From positions 3,038,001 through 3,102,000 of the forward strand of contig NZ_CP014513.1 of the NCBI RefSeq assembly GCF_001577365.1: 64,000 bases of DNA, in the 5' to 3' direction. Positions 51,447-62,047 of this stretch are shown in pieces. The notes under the pieces are model-generated. The model saw only the letters and a list, made by a program, of their open reading frames with translations, ran no database searches and had not been told where the DNA came from. Source of the DNA: Frondihabitans sp. PAMC 28766. GTDB taxonomy: Bacteria > Actinomycetota > Actinomycetes > Actinomycetales > Microbacteriaceae. The position numbers were made by a program, and so were the translations under genes. How positions within the stretch are numbered: position 1 is the stretch's first letter; each line of letters begins with the position of its first letter.

Positions 51447-52471
51447 TCAGAGAGCAGACGACGCGGTTTCTACCGGGTGCGGCACCACTGTAGCACCCTT
51501 GAGATCGACGGCCAGCATCAGCGGGCGCCAGTCGCCGACGGAGTGCTCGGCGATCAGATCGGCGGCGAAGAGACGCTGCGCCGGGTCGCTTCCGAGCACC
51601 AGGATCGAGGGGCCGGCTCCCGACACGACCGCGGCGAGACCCGCGTCGCGCAGCATGCGGATCAGCGCGTCGGTCTCGGGCATCGCACTCGCCCGATAGC
51701 TCTGGTGCAGGCGGTCTTCGGTCGCGGCGAGCAGCAGCTCGGGGCTCTGGATGAGCGCGGCGACGAGCAGGGCCGATCGGGAGACGTTGAACGTGGCATC
51801 CTCGTGCGGCACGGACGCGGGCTGGAGCGAACGGGCCAGTTTCGTCGAGAGGGTCGACTCGGGCACGAACAGAACGGGAGACACGCCGCGGTGCACCAGG
51901 AGGCGCTTGTAGGAAGGGCCGTCGGAGGTGGTCCAGGCGATGGTGAGACCGCCGAAGAGGGCCGGTGCGACGTTGTCGGGGTGCCCCTCGAGGTCGGTCG
52001 CCAGGCCGAGCAGTTGACGGGCGGAGACATCGACGACGCCCTCGAGCAGCCCCTTTGCCGCCATGATGCCCGACACGATCGCCGCGGCCGACGACCCCAG
52101 GCCGCGACCATGCGGGATTTGATTGTGCGCCTCGAGCACGAGACCCGGCAGGGGCTGGCCCAGCTTCGCGAACGCGTGCGCGATGGCGACGGCGACCAGG
52201 TTGGTCTCGTCAATCGGCACCTCGCCGGCACCGACCCGGTGACGTTCACGACGACGCCGGGCTCTCGGCGCGCGGTCACCGTCAGCTCGTCGTAGAACGC
52301 CAGTGCCAGGCCGAGCGTGTCGAATCCCGGGCCCAGGTTCGCCGACGTCGCGGGGACCCGCACGAGCACACTGCGGCCCGTGAGGTCGACGAAGCGGCTG
52401 CGAACGGAGGCTCCCGTCGCGCCGCCGGCAGTCGACGGCGCAGGAGATGCCCCCTCGGGCATGTCACTCAT
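51447..52471 (-). CDS. thrB: homoserine kinase (frameshifted in this sequence)
   Basis: Phosphorylates homoserine in threonine synthesis. The N-terminal part ([19 protein letters not shown]) and the rest ([31 protein letters not shown]) are in different frames. Adding one base to the CC at 52231-52232 joins them as TGSGAGEVP, giving 341 residues with all GHMP-kinase motifs. The ATG start shares ATGA with the thrC stop. Loss of this gene would cause threonine auxotrophy in an otherwise intact operon, so a sequence error is more likely than a true mutation. Confidence 0.85.
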
Positions 52472-53550
52472 GTCGTGGCTCGTACCAGTCCGAGCACATC
52501 GGCGACCGCGGCCGTGTCGACGCCGACCACGGTCGGCCTGACCTCGCCGCCGTCTTCGGTCTTGAGGGCCCACTGCGGGTCTTTGAGCCCGTGGCCGGTG
52601 ACCGTCAGCACCACTCTCGATCCTGCCGGGACCTGGCCGGCCTCGGCCCGCTCGAGAAGGCCCGCGACGCTGATCGCCGACGCCGGCTCGACGAAGACGC
52701 CGACCTCGCGCGAGAGGATGCGGTGCGCCTCGAGGATCTTCGCGTCGGTGATCGCGCCGAAGTAGCCGTCGGTGAGCTCGCGCGCCTCGAGAGCCAACTG
52801 CCAGGAGGCCGGGTTGCCGATGCGGATGGCGCTGGCGATGGTCTCGGGGTGCTTGACGACCGAGCCCTCGACGATCGGGGCGCTGCCTGAGGCCTGGAAC
52901 CCGAACATGCGGGGCAGCTTCGAGGCGCGACCGGCCTCGAGGTCTTCGCGGTAGCCCCGCGTGTAGGCGGTGTAGTTGCCGGCGTTGCCGACCGGGAGGT
53001 AGTGGAAGTCGGGCGCGTCGCCCAGCACGTCGACGATCTCGAAGGCAGCGGTCTTCTGGCCCTCGATGCGGTCGTTGTTGACCGAGTTGACGAGGTGCAC
53101 CGGGTAGTTCGCGGCGAGGTCCCGAGCGATGTCGAGGCAGTCGTCGAAATTGCCCTGGATCTGCAGCAGCTGGCCGTTGTGCGCCACGGCCTGGCTGAGC
53201 TTGCCCATGGCGATCTTGCCCTCGGGCACCAGCACGGCGGCCGTGATGCCGGCGTGAGCGGCGTAGGCGGCGGCCGACGCGGACGTGTTGCCGGTCGAGG
53301 CGCAGATGACGGCCTTCGCACCGTGCTCGACGGCCTTCGAGATCGCCATCGTCATGCCGCGGTCTTTGAACGAGCCGGTCGGGTTGATGCCCTCGTACTT
53401 CACCCAGACCTCGGCGCCGGTGCGCTCGCTCAGTGCGCGCGCCGGGATGAGGGGCGTCCCGCCCTCGCCGAGCGTGACGATCGGGGTCCGGTCGGTGACG
53501 TCGAGACGGTCGGCGTATTCGCGCAGGACACCCTGCCACTGGTGGGCCAT
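52468..53550 (-). CDS. thrC: threonine synthase
   Basis: 360 residues, the short PLP-fold type. Pyridoxal lysine in [11 protein letters not shown], glycine loop [13 protein letters not shown], and [14 protein letters not shown]. Converts O-phosphohomoserine to threonine. TGATG overlap with hom. Confidence 0.95.
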   Translation of the reverse strand: MAHQWQGVLREYADRLDVTDRTPIVTLGEGGTPLIPARALSERTGAEVWVKYEGINPTGSFKDRGMTMAISKAVEHGAKAVICASTGNTSASAAAYAAHAGITAAVLVPEGKIAMGKLSQAVAHNGQLLQIQGNFDDCLDIARDLAANYPVHLVNSVNNDRIEGQKTAAFEIVDVLGDAPDFHYLPVGNAGNYTAYTRGYREDLEAGRASKLPRMFGFQASGSAPIVEGSVVKHPETIASAIRIGNPASWQLALEARELTDGYFGAITDAKILEAHRILSREVGVFVEPASAISVAGLLERAEAGQVPAGSRVVLTVTGHGLKDPQWALKTEDGGEVRPTVVGVDTAAVADVLGLVRATT

Positions 53551-54869
53551 CAGGCTCCTTCGACTCTGAGCACGCTCGTGACGGAGTTCACGACGGCTGC
53601 GGTGGTGAGAGAGGCGACCGTGGCGGCGAGCGAAGACTCGCGGGCACGGTGCGTCCCGATGATCAGCGTAGCGGTGGCGGATTTCGCGCCCTGCGCTGTG
53701 ACGCCCGATGTCTGCTCGACTGTCTGGACGCTCACGTCGTGCTCGGCCAGGATGCCGGCCACGGTGGCGAGCACGCCGGGCTGGTCGGCGACGTCGAGGG
53801 TGATCTGGTAGCTCGTCGAGACGTTGCCCATGGGCAGGACTCGGAGACCCGCGTGGTTCGACTCGGCGAGGCCCGGGCCGCCGATGACGTGGCGTCGGGC
53901 TGCCGAGACGAGGTCGCCGAGCACCGCCGAGGCGGTCTCCACTCCCCCGGCGCCGGCGCCGTAGAACATGAGGTCGCCCGCGGCCTCGGCCTCGACGAAG
54001 ACGGCGTTCTTCGCGCCGTGCACCGCGGCCAGCGGGTGGCCGAGCGGCACGAGCGCCGGGTGGACGCGCGCGCTCACACCGTCGGTGCCGTCGTCGTCGA
54101 CGAGTCGCTCGCAGATCGCGAGCAGCTTCAGCACGTAGCCCGCCTTGCGCGCCGCCTCGACCTGCTCATGAGTGACCTGGGTGATGCCCTCGCGGTGCAC
54201 CGCCATGAGGGGCACCGTCGTGTGGAATGCCAGGCTGGCGAGGATCGTCGCCTTCTGAGCGGCGTCGTACCCCTCGACGTCGGCCGTCGGGTCGGCCTCG
54301 GCGTAGCCGAGCTCGGTCGCGATGGCCAGGGCGTCGTCGAGCGACTCGCCGAGGGTGTCCATTCGATCGAGGATGAAGTTGGTCGTGCCGTTGACGATGC
54401 CCATCACGCGCACGATGCGGTCGCCCGCGAGGCTCTCGCGCAGCGGCCTGATGATGGGGATCGCCCCGGCGACGGCGGCCTCGTAGTAGAGCTGGGCGCC
54501 GACCTGCTCGGCGGCCTCGAAGAGCTCGGGCCCGTGGCTCGCCAGAAGGGCCTTGTTGCCGGTGATCACGTCGGCGCCCGAGCCCAGAGCTTCGAGCACG
54601 AGCGTGCGCGCAGGCTCGATGCCGCCGATGAGCTCGACGACGATGTCGGCCCCCAGGATCAGCGAGCGGGCATCGGTCGTGAACAGCTCGCGGGGAAGGT
54701 CGACGTCGCGCTCGGCTTCGAGGTCGCGGACGGCGATGCCGGTGAGCTCGAGGCCTGCTCCGGCGCGGCCGGCCAACTCGTCACCGTGCTCCAGCAGGAG
54801 GCGGGCCACCTGGCTGCCGACGGAGCCGGCGCCGAGCAGCGCCACTCGGACATTGCGGTATTCGATCAT
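53550..54869 (-). CDS. hom: homoserine dehydrogenase
   Basis: 439 residues. NAD(P) site [15 protein letters not shown], catalytic core [20 protein letters not shown] and [11 protein letters not shown], and a C-terminal ACT domain ([24 protein letters not shown]) for threonine feedback control. It shares ATGA with lysA. No fused aspartate kinase. Confidence 0.95.
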   Translation of the reverse strand: MIEYRNVRVALLGAGSVGSQVARLLLEHGDELAGRAGAGLELTGIAVRDLEAERDVDLPRELFTTDARSLILGADIVVELIGGIEPARTLVLEALGSGADVITGNKALLASHGPELFEAAEQVGAQLYYEAAVAGAIPIIRPLRESLAGDRIVRVMGIVNGTTNFILDRMDTLGESLDDALAIATELGYAEADPTADVEGYDAAQKATILASLAFHTTVPLMAVHREGITQVTHEQVEAARKAGYVLKLLAICERLVDDDGTDGVSARVHPALVPLGHPLAAVHGAKNAVFVEAEAAGDLMFYGAGAGGVETASAVLGDLVSAARRHVIGGPGLAESNHAGLRVLPMGNVSTSYQITLDVADQPGVLATVAGILAEHDVSVQTVEQTSGVTAQGAKSATATLIIGTHRARESSLAATVASLTTAAVVNSVTSVLRVEGA

Positions 54870-56280
54870 GTGGTGCTTTCCGTGTCGAGGCCGGCGTCGC
54901 GCGCCAGCAGGTCGTCTTCGCTCTCGCCGCGGACGATGACGCGCGAGCGCCCGTCCAGGACGGCGACCACCGGGGGCGGCCGACGTGGTTGTAATTGCTG
55001 GCGAGGCTCCAGCAGTACGCGCCGGTGACCGGCACGGCGACGAGGTCGTCGGGCTCGACGTCGCCGGGCAGGTAGTCGGCGAGCACGACGAGATCGCCCG
55101 ACTCGCAGTGCTTGCCCGCGATCCTGACGAGCGCAGGATCCTGATGGCTCACCCGATTCGCGATGCGCACCGAGTAGTCGGCCCGGTACAGCGCCGTGCG
55201 CGCGTTGTCGCTCATCCCGCCGTCCACACTCACGTAGCGGCGCACGGCGGTGGTCAGGTCGTCGACGGACACCTGCATGTCTTTGATCGTGCCGACCGTG
55301 TAGAGCGTCGCGCCGGCGGGGCCCGCGATGACGCGGCCCGGCTCGACGGCGATGACGGGGACGTCGATGCCCAGGCGCCCGCACTCGGCGGCGACGACGT
55401 CGGCGATGCCGCGCGCCAGGTCAGCGATCGGGGCCGCGCTGTCGGCGCGGGTGTAGTTGACTCCGAAACCGCCGCCGAGGTTCAGCTCGGGCACGGGGCC
55501 GCCGGCGAGCAGGTCTGCGTGGAGGCCCAGGAGACGCGAGGCCGCCTCGCCGAAGCCCTCGGTGCCGAAGATCTGCGAGCCGATGTGCGAGTGCAGGCCG
55601 AGGAAGCGCAACTCGGGGTGCGACCGGATCTCGGCCACGGCCGCGGCGGAGTCGGCCAGGGCGATGCCGAACTTCTGGTCTTCGCGAGCGGTGGCGAGGT
55701 ACTCGTGGGTGGAGGCGTGCACGCCGGAATTGACACGCAGACGGACGCTCTGACGGCGATCGTGACGGGACGCCGCCTCGGCGATCCTGCCGATCTCGAC
55801 CAGGGAGTCGATGACGATGGCACCGACGCCGGCGTCGACCGCCCGATCGATTTCGCGGCGCGACTTGTTGTTGCCGTGGAAGCCGATGCGGGCCGGGTCG
55901 ACGCCCGCGGCCAGGGCTACGGCGAGCTCACCGCCCGTGCAGACGTCGACGCCCAGCCCGGCAGCCGTGACCCAGCGGGCCACCTCGGCCGAGAGGAAGG
56001 CCTTGCCGGCGTAGTAGACGTTCGCGGACGAGCCGATGCGGCCGATCTCGTCGCGGAAGGCGGTGACCGCGGCCGTCGCGCGCGCGCGGAAATCTGCCTC
56101 GTCGACCACGTAGAGAGGGGTGCCGTAAGTGGCCGCCAGCTCATCGGCGGACACGCCGCCGATGGTGAGCCTCCCCTCGGCGTCGCGCCGGGTCGTCGCG
56201 GGCCAGACCTCGAGCGGGAGGTCGTTGGCGTCGTGGGGCACGGTCAGCCACGACGGGGCGAGCGGGTTCGCGGCGGCCAT
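54866..56280 (-). CDS. lysA: diaminopimelate decarboxylase (frameshifted near the C-terminus)
   Basis: 471 residues after correction. PLP Lys in VYYAGKAF, HSHIGSQIF, GGGFGVNY, EPGR, and CESGD. The last step of lysine synthesis. The frame breaks after SNYNHVGRP. Adding one base to the G5 run at 54972-54976 restores VVAVLDGRSRVIVRGES and a stop overlapping the hom ATG. As written the frame runs on into hom and loses the conserved end, so an artefact is likely. Confidence 0.9.
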
Positions 56281-57068
56281 CAGCAGGTTCCCGTCTTCGA
56301 GAGGGCGCTGTCGTCGAGCGGCAGCCCGGTCGAGCGCAGATCGAACGTCGCCGTGCCGGGCGCCACCTCGAGCCCGGTCAGGCGGGCGCTCGTCGGCAGC
56401 GACGATGCGATGCAGATCGTCGGCGGCTGCGTCTTCAAGAACGACAGCAGCGAGCTGACGTCGATCGACGAGTTCGACGACCGGATGGCGGCATTCGTCG
56501 GGGTGAGCGTGATGGCCTTGCCACCGGAGGCGATCGTCGGTGTGGCGGTGACTTTGTATTGGAGCTTCAGGCCCAGGATCGAGATCGAGCTGTCGTACGA
56601 GAACGACCCGGTTCCGAGCGCGATGCTGCCGCTGGCCTTCTGCAGCAGTTTCGACTCGTTGAGGCCGTTCTGGTCGACCGTGAGCTTCGCCGTGATCGGC
56701 CCCGTCGTCTTGCCCTCGGCCAACGGAACGTCGTCGGCGGTGGCCGAGAACGTCACCGGCACCTTCTGCACCACGAGGTCGTGCGACGTCAGCGACACGT
56801 CGTCGAGGCTGCCGTGGAGCAGCTGCAGGATCACCGAGAACCCGTGGATCGACACGTCGACCGACCCGGTCGTGCCCGCGGGCAGCGACGAGTCGATGCG
56901 CTTCTCGGCATCCGCGTCGGCGACTCTCCGCACGACGAGCTCGGCGATGACCGCCAGGATCGCGAGCACGACGATCACCACGACCACCGCGACGAACACG
57001 CGAGTGCCCGTGCGGCGGCGGCGCGGTGCGGCGCCGGGCAGGGTGGTGCCGTTCGAGGCGTCGACCAT
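56280..57068 (-). CDS. DUF2993/LmeA-like membrane-anchored protein
   Basis: 262 residues. One N-terminal membrane segment (about 24-46) and an extracytoplasmic beta-rich domain (VDVSIHGFSVILQLLHGSLDDVSLTSHDL) typical of LmeA/DUF2993 proteins, which in mycobacteria bind lipids and act in lipomannan elongation. It lies between argS and lysA with a 2-nt gap and a 1-nt overlap, so it rides in the amino-acid operon. The link to lysine synthesis, if any, is unknown. Confidence 0.78.
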   Translation of the reverse strand: MVDASNGTTLPGAAPRRRRTGTRVFVAVVVVIVVLAILAVIAELVVRRVADADAEKRIDSSLPAGTTGSVDVSIHGFSVILQLLHGSLDDVSLTSHDLVVQKVPVTFSATADDVPLAEGKTTGPITAKLTVDQNGLNESKLLQKASGSIALGTGSFSYDSSISILGLKLQYKVTATPTIASGGKAITLTPTNAAIRSSNSSIDVSSLLSFLKTQPPTICIASSLPTSARLTGLEVAPGTATFDLRSTGLPLDDSALSKTGTC

Positions 57069-57070
57069 GC

Positions 57071-58747
57071 CTACATCCGCTCGGGGGCCGAGACGCCGAG
57101 GAGGCCGAGACCGTTGCGGATCACCTGCCCCGCCGCGTCGTTCAGCCAGAGGCGGGTGCGGTGGAGGTCGGTGACCTCCTCGTCGCCGAGCGGGGTCACG
57201 CGGCAGGCGTCGTACCAGCGGTGGTAGGTGCCGGCGACCTCTTCGACGTAGCGGGCGACCCGGTGGGGCTCGCGAAGCTCGGCGGCCTGCGTGACGACGC
57301 GGGGCAACTCGGAGAGCGCGCCGAGCAGAGACGCCTCTGTCGGGTCGGTCAGCAGCGACGCATCGAAAGCGCTGCGGTCGACGCCTGATGCTGCCGCGTT
57401 GCGGTCGACGGCGCAGGTGCGAGCGTGCGCGTACTGCACGTAGAAGACGGGGTTCTCGTTGCTGCGCTTGGTGAGCAGGTCGAGGTCGATGTCGATCATC
57501 GAGTCCATGGACGAACGCACCAGTGAGTAGCGGGCCGCATCGACGCCGACGACCTCGACGAGATCCTCCATCGTGACGACGGTGCCGGCGCGCTTCGACA
57601 TGCGCAGGGGCTCACCATCGCGGATCAGGTTGACGAGCTGTCCGATCAGGATCTCGAGGTTCTTGCCCGGCTCGTCGCCGAATGCCGCCGTCAGCGCCAT
57701 CAGTCGGCCGATGTAGCCGTGGTGGTCGGCCCCCAGCAGAATGAGGTTGCGCTCGAAGCCGCGCTCTCTCTTGTTGAGGTAGTACGCCATGTCGCCGGCG
57801 ATGTAGGCGGCCTCGCCGTCGCTCTTGATGACGACCCGGTCGCGGTCGTCGCCGAACTCCGTCGTGCGGATCCAGGTCGCACCGTCGGCCTCGTAGACGT
57901 GGCCGAGGTCGCGGAGGCGGTCGAGGGCGCGGTCGACGGCCTTCGTCTCGAACAGCTCGTTCTCGTGGAAGAAGACGTCGAAGTCCACGCCGAACTCGTG
58001 CATCGAGTTCTTGATGTCGGCGAACATGAAGTCGACGCCTACGGCTCGGAACAGCTCTTGGGCCTCGTCGCGGGGCAGATCGGCGATGTCCTCGTCGTAG
58101 GTCTCGATCACACGCGCGGCGATCTCGGAGATGTAGGTGCCGCCGTAGCCGTCTTCCGGGGTCGGCTCGCCGAGGGCGCTGGCGAGAAGGCTGCGCGCGA
58201 AGCGGTCGATCTGCACGCCGTGGTCGTTGAAGTAGTACTCGCGGGTGACGAGGCCGCCCTCGGCCTCGAAGACACGAGCGAGGCTGTCGCCGACGGCCGC
58301 CCAGCGGGCGCCCCCGATGTGCATCGGGCCGGTCGGGTTCGCCGAGACGAACTCGAGGTCGATCTTCACGCCCTGGTAGTAGTCGCCCGTGCCGTAGTCG
58401 GCGCCGCTCTCGACGATCGTCTTGGCCAGGGCACCGGCTGCAGCCGCATCGAGGCTGATGTTGATGAATCCGGGGCCCGCGACGTCGACCGTGGCGACGC
58501 CGTCGATCTCGGCGAGGTCGCCGGCGATGTCGTCGGCGAGGGCGCGCGGGTTCGTGCCGAGGCGCTTGGCGAACTTCATCGCGACGTTGGACGCCCAGTC
58601 GCCGTGATCGCGGTTCTTCGGCCGCTCGAGCACCACGTCGGCGGTCGTGACCTCGACCGGCGCGAGGGCGGAGTCGGCGGCGCGTCGGCGCTCCACGATG
58701 CCCTGGACGATGGCGAGCAGTGAGGCTGCGAGTTCGGCGGGAGTCAC
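57071..58747 (-). CDS. argS: arginyl-tRNA synthetase
   Basis: 558 residues. Class I motifs: [14 protein letters not shown] (HIGH-like HIGG) and the KMSKS-equivalent RMSKRAGT; N-terminal additional domain [11 protein letters not shown]-terminal anticodon-binding domain. The GTG at 58747 has TAGGAT 8 nt upstream and heads the argS-lysA-hom-thrC-thrB run. The argS-lysA pairing is also known in Corynebacterium. Confidence 0.95.
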   Translation of the reverse strand: MTPAELAASLLAIVQGIVERRRAADSALAPVEVTTADVVLERPKNRDHGDWASNVAMKFAKRLGTNPRALADDIAGDLAEIDGVATVDVAGPGFINISLDAAAAGALAKTIVESGADYGTGDYYQGVKIDLEFVSANPTGPMHIGGARWAAVGDSLARVFEAEGGLVTREYYFNDHGVQIDRFARSLLASALGEPTPEDGYGGTYISEIAARVIETYDEDIADLPRDEAQELFRAVGVDFMFADIKNSMHEFGVDFDVFFHENELFETKAVDRALDRLRDLGHVYEADGATWIRTTEFGDDRDRVVIKSDGEAAYIAGDMAYYLNKRERGFERNLILLGADHHGYIGRLMALTAAFGDEPGKNLEILIGQLVNLIRDGEPLRMSKRAGTVVTMEDLVEVVGVDAARYSLVRSSMDSMIDIDLDLLTKRSNENPVFYVQYAHARTCAVDRNAAASGVDRSAFDASLLTDPTEASLLGALSELPRVVTQAAELREPHRVARYVEEVAGTYHRWYDACRVTPLGDEEVTDLHRTRLWLNDAAGQVIRNGLGLLGVSAPERM

Positions 58748-58755
58748 GGTCGACA

Positions 58756-58761
58756 ATCCTA
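58756..58761 (-). promoter_or_regulatory. -10 element for the argS-thrB operon
   Basis: The minus strand reads TAGGAT 8 nt before the GTG at 58747. It is probably leaderless and may drive all six genes down to thrB. Confidence 0.5.
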
Positions 58762-58862
58762 CCGGGGCGCGCCGGGCAGTCCGCCGGTGCCGACGCCCGG
58801 CGTGGCCTCGCTGCTCCGTCGCCGGCCTCGCTCGGATGACTTGCCCTGGCGGAGGCACGATG

Positions 58863-59534
58863 ATGGTCTCCATGCCCACGGCCTCCCGAACCCTGCCCGT
58901 CCGTGCCCACAACATCCCGCAGGCACGGCGCCTCGCCTCTCGAGCGACCGCCGCGGCCGCTCTCGCCCTGCTCGCCGCGGCGGCCCTGACGGCGTGCACG
59001 TCGACCTCGGCCAAGCCGTCGCCGACGACCGCGGGCTCCGCTCCCGCTGCGGCGACACCCACGGGCACCTCGACCTCGAAGGCCGGGGCGACGAACCTCG
59101 ACTCCAGCCCGCTGCACGTCTCGTGCGCCACGCTCGCGCCCAGCGCCGTCATGCAGGCGACGTATTCGGGAATGGTCGCCGACAGCACGCCCGTCGTGCC
59201 CGCGAACACCGACGCGGCGGTCATCGCCGCCGACAAGGGCACGGCCTGCACCTGGAAGGACTCCTCCAGCGGCGCCACTCTGACCCTCGCCGTCGGCAAG
59301 TACTCGGCGAACAGCGTCACGCGCCTCGAGAACGCCCTCGTGACGGCGAGCCAGCCCGTTCCGACGTTCTCGGGTGAGGGCTACTTCTCTCTCAGCGGCA
59401 AGACCGGCACGGCCGAGGCGTTCACCGGCGACTACTGGGTCGTCGCGATTTCCGACTCGCCGGTCTTCTTCGAGCCCGGCGGGGCCGAGCCCATCGTCGA
59501 CGCGGCCCTCGCGGCTCTCAAGGCCCGCGGCTAG
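58863..59534 (+). CDS. secreted lipoprotein, DUF3558-like
   Basis: 223 residues. Signal peptide with lipobox ALTAC (Cys near 45), then a Ser/Thr/Ala linker and a beta-rich domain with two Cys ([15 protein letters not shown]) that may pair. The pattern resembles actinobacterial DUF3558 lipoproteins, but the match is weak. Three ATGs are close together; the second is 7 nt after GGAGG and is chosen. Function unknown. Confidence 0.75.
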   Translation: MVSMPTASRTLPVRAHNIPQARRLASRATAAAALALLAAAALTACTSTSAKPSPTTAGSAPAAATPTGTSTSKAGATNLDSSPLHVSCATLAPSAVMQATYSGMVADSTPVVPANTDAAVIAADKGTACTWKDSSSGATLTLAVGKYSANSVTRLENALVTASQPVPTFSGEGYFSLSGKTGTAEAFTGDYWVVAISDSPVFFEPGGAEPIVDAALAALKARG

Positions 59535-59579
59535 GACACACCGGGCGTCTGGAGGGTGGCCGCTGACGGCCGCTGTGTC
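59535..59579. terminator. hairpin between convergent lipoprotein and pdxH genes
   Basis: Outer arms GACACA/TGTGTC (59535-59540, 59574-59579) and inner stem GGCCG-CTGA-CGGCC (58-62, 67-71 of this block) form a stem-loop just after the lipoprotein stop. It may serve both strands. No strong T-tract. Confidence 0.5.
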
Positions 59580-59589
59580 GCCCGTTCGG

Positions 59590-60258
59590 TCACGGCCAGA
59601 GCAGGTTCTTCGCCCAGGCCGCGCCCTGGCGGTCGTATCGCAGCCGAACCTGGTCACGGCCGGTGGTCGCCTGCCAGAACTCCACCGAGGTGGGCGCGAC
59701 CCGGTAGGCCGTCCAGTCGTCGGGGGCGAACGAGTCGTCACGCTCGACCAGCTCTTTCGCGGCGGCGAGGCGAGCCCTGGCATCCTGCGCGTCGTCGACG
59801 GGGTCGCTCTGCCGCACGGCGATCGCGACCGCGCGGGAGTCGGGGTGCCGGGCCGTGAAATCGCGCACGCTGACGTCACGTGGGCCATGGCCGGCCTCGC
59901 CCAGGATCCGGACCTGCCGCCCCTGCTCGCGCCAGAACAGCGTCAGCGCCACGCGCGGGTTGATGCGCAACTGACGCCCCTTCGGGCTCGCCGACGAGCT
60001 GGCGAACCAGAACGCGTCGTCGACGTCTTTCAAGAGAAGCGTGCGGGCCGTCACCTCACCCGCCCGGTCGGCGGTCGAGAGGGTCATGGCGTGCGGCTGC
60101 GCGACCCCGCCCTCGACGGCGGCCGTCAGCCACTCGAGGAAGAGCGCGATCGGCTCGTCGGGCGCCGCATCCGTGTCGAACAACGGCATGTCGACGGGGA
60201 AGACCTTCGCCTGCCGCAAGAGGTGGCGCACGGATCGGTCGCTGTCGCTGGGGCTCAT
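59590..60258 (-). CDS. pdxH: pyridoxamine 5'-phosphate oxidase
   Basis: 222 residues. FMN-dependent oxidation of pyridoxine/pyridoxamine phosphate to PLP. Motifs: HAMTLSTADRAGEVTARTLLLKDVDD, FASSSASPKGRQL, VRILGEAG, and the C-terminal VEFWQATTGRDQVRLRYDR...W. ATG 60258 is preferred over the one at 60276. Confidence 0.92.
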   Translation of the reverse strand: MSPSDSDRSVRHLLRQAKVFPVDMPLFDTDAAPDEPIALFLEWLTAAVEGGVAQPHAMTLSTADRAGEVTARTLLLKDVDDAFWFASSSASPKGRQLRINPRVALTLFWREQGRQVRILGEAGHGPRDVSVRDFTARHPDSRAVAIAVRQSDPVDDAQDARARLAAAKELVERDDSFAPDDWTAYRVAPTSVEFWQATTGRDQVRLRYDRQGAAWAKNLLWP

Positions 60259-60431
60259 CGCTCCAGCCTGGCCCACCCTGCGCGGTGGTGCCCGCCGCGT
60301 CGAGACACCACCGATCGGACGCCCGCGCGCCCGACACGCCGTTCACTTCGTCTGATCGGAGGTGCGTCGGCGGGTGGGGATCCGCTGGTCGGAGCGCTGG
60401 GCGGAGGGCTGCTAACCTAGACACCGCCTGA

Positions 60432-60503
60432 GCCCCCATAGCTCAGGGGATAGAGCACTGCCCTCCGGAGGCAGGGGCGACAGTTCGAATCTGTCTGGGG
60501 GCA
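60432..60503 (+). tRNA. tRNA-Arg (anticodon CCG)
   Basis: 72 nt. Acceptor GCCCCCA/TGGGGGC, D-arm GCTC/GAGC, anticodon stem CTGCC/GGCAG with loop CTCCGGA (anticodon CCG, reads CGG), T-arm GACAG-TTCGAAT-CTGTC, discriminator A. CCA is not encoded. The 197 nt after it, up to 60700, hold only the terminator of the opposite-strand gene. Confidence 0.95.
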
Positions 60504-60641
60504 CTTCGATCGGGCTTGCATGTTCGCGGCATGGCCGCTTCCCCGCGATCTCGTGCCGTGCCTGTTGCCGCGTGTCGTTCCACCACGCGCGCCGGCTTGC
60601 TCGCTTCGCTCGCCGCCATCCGCTGGCGTTACACCGCGCCC

Positions 60642-60676
60642 AAAGAAGAACGGCCCGACGCCGAAGCGCCGAGCCG
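60642..60676 (-). terminator. strong intrinsic terminator of the 71-residue gene
   Basis: On the minus strand an 11-bp stem (two G-T wobbles) with a TTCG tetraloop (60676-60651) is followed by TTCTTCTTT. It lies 24 nt after the stop at 60701. It is the clearest intrinsic terminator in the window. Confidence 0.85.
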
Positions 60677-60700
60677 CAAGAAGTGAAGAGACAGCCGCGA

Positions 60701-60916
60701 TCAGCTGTACGTGAGGGCGATGATCGCCACGTCGAGCGAGCCGTAGGCCCCCTCGGCACGAGTCGCGCTGCGCACGCGACCACGAAGCACTTCGAACCGG
60801 CCCTCGTTCTCGCGAACGAAACCGATCACGCCCGCCGTCGGCGTCGAAACCCGACTGCAGCCGTCCCCCAGAGGGACGACCTCTGCCCGCGACGTGCGCT
60901 CTAGAACAGCTCCCAT
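60701..60916 (-). CDS. small conserved-looking protein, 71 residues
   Basis: Not recognised. Beta-rich, no signal or membrane segment. The start is well supported: GGAGG 6 nt before ATG, and a strong terminator follows, so this is a single-gene transcript. One Cys (GDGCSRV). Contains VIGFVRENEGRFEVLRGRV. Such monocistronic small proteins are often abundant, but no function is assigned. Confidence 0.75.
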   Translation of the reverse strand: MGAVLERTSRAEVVPLGDGCSRVSTPTAGVIGFVRENEGRFEVLRGRVRSATRAEGAYGSLDVAIIALTYS

Positions 60917-61057
60917 GGTGTCCTCCCTCAACAACGTTGTCCGTCGCTGGAGCACCAGCAACCGTTAGACAGAACTGTACCCTCCGAGCGGGGGACAAAG
61001 CACCCCCGAACTCTTGGGAAATGCCTGTGGAATCGACTTGTTTCGGGTTACAACGAT

Positions 61058-61929
61058 TCAGGTGGCGATGACATCGTGAGACTTTGGCTCGGCCGGCTTC
61101 CGGCTCGTCAGCGTGACGCCGACGCTGGCCGCCGACACGAGCACGAGCGCGACGATCTCGCGCAGGGCGAGGCCCTGGTGGATCACCACGAGACCGGCCA
61201 GCGCGGCGACCGCCGGGCCGAGGCTCGACAGCACTCCGAAGACGCGCGTCGGCAGTCGGCGCAGCGCGATCATCTCGAACGCATAGGGCAGCACGGAGGT
61301 CAACAGCGCGACCAGCACGAAGATCAGGGCGAGCCCAGGATCGAGGGCGATGGCCGTCGCCGCCCGGCCCGCCCCGAACGGCGCGACGACGATGGCCGCC
61401 ACCACGATCGCCACCACCAGCCCGTCGATCCCTCGATCAGGCGGCCCGCGGTCGAGCTGGCGAGAATGTACCCGGCCCAGAACGCCGCCGCCCCGAAGGC
61501 CAGCACGACTCCCCCGAGGGCGATCGAGCCCGACGACCCGAACCCGAGCAGCAGCACCCCGGCCAACGCGACCACGGCCCACAGGGCGTCTCGCCAGCGT
61601 CGCGTCTGGGCCAGGGCGACGACCAGCGGCCCCATGAACTCGAGCGTCACGGCGCCGCCGAGTGGGATCAGATTCACTGCCAGGTAGATGAGCGAGTTCA
61701 TCCCGGCGAGGGCGAAACCGAGCACCACCGCCGCCAGCCACTGCTGCCGCGTCCAGTGGCGCACCTTGGGGCGCACCGCGATCACCAGGATCACCGCGGC
61801 GAAGACGAGGCGCAGCGTCGCGGCCCCGGTCGGCCCGACCTCGTCGAAGTGGAGACGCGCGATCGCGCTGCCGAACTGCACCGAGAAGATCGCCGCCACG
61901 GTGAGCAGGGGGGCGGGAACGCGGGGCAC
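61058..61929 (-). CDS. EamA/RhtA-family drug/metabolite permease (frameshifted in this sequence)
   Basis: Ten-helix DMT-type transporter, about 290 residues once one base is added to the CCC run at 61430-61432 (joins RLIEG to IDGLVVAIVV). N-terminal half includes VQFGSAIARLHFDEVGPTGAATLR and LEFMGPLVVAL; C-terminal half SVLPYAFEMIALRRLPTRVFGVLSSLGPAVAALAGLV. This resembles RhtA threonine/homoserine exporters. GTG start. The break fits the error pattern of this sequence. Confidence 0.82.
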
Positions 61930-61986
61930 CTGTCAATTAACCCATACCCTCGCCACGCGACGTGGATAGACTCCGGCCATCGGCGT

Positions 61987-62003
61987 GCCCCCACGACGGG
62001 GGC
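61987..62003. promoter_or_regulatory. leader hairpin of the TPM-domain gene
   Basis: Perfect GCCCCC/GGGGGC stem with a 5-nt loop, 15 nt after a possible -10 TAGACT (61967-61972) and 44 nt before the GTG start. Confidence 0.4.
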
Positions 62004-62047
62004 CGACGGGATCAGCACGACAGGCATTCATCATTCTGGGGAGCAAC

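Noticed and set aside
48864..52295. 1143-codon open frame on the plus strand opposite rho and thrB
   Set aside because: It is the complement of rho's biased codons. The translation is Leu/Ala/Arg low-complexity with no motifs and crosses two real genes.
60504..60641. Second tRNA or small gene after tRNA-Arg
   Set aside because: No cloverleaf or supported start was found. Frames here are shadows.
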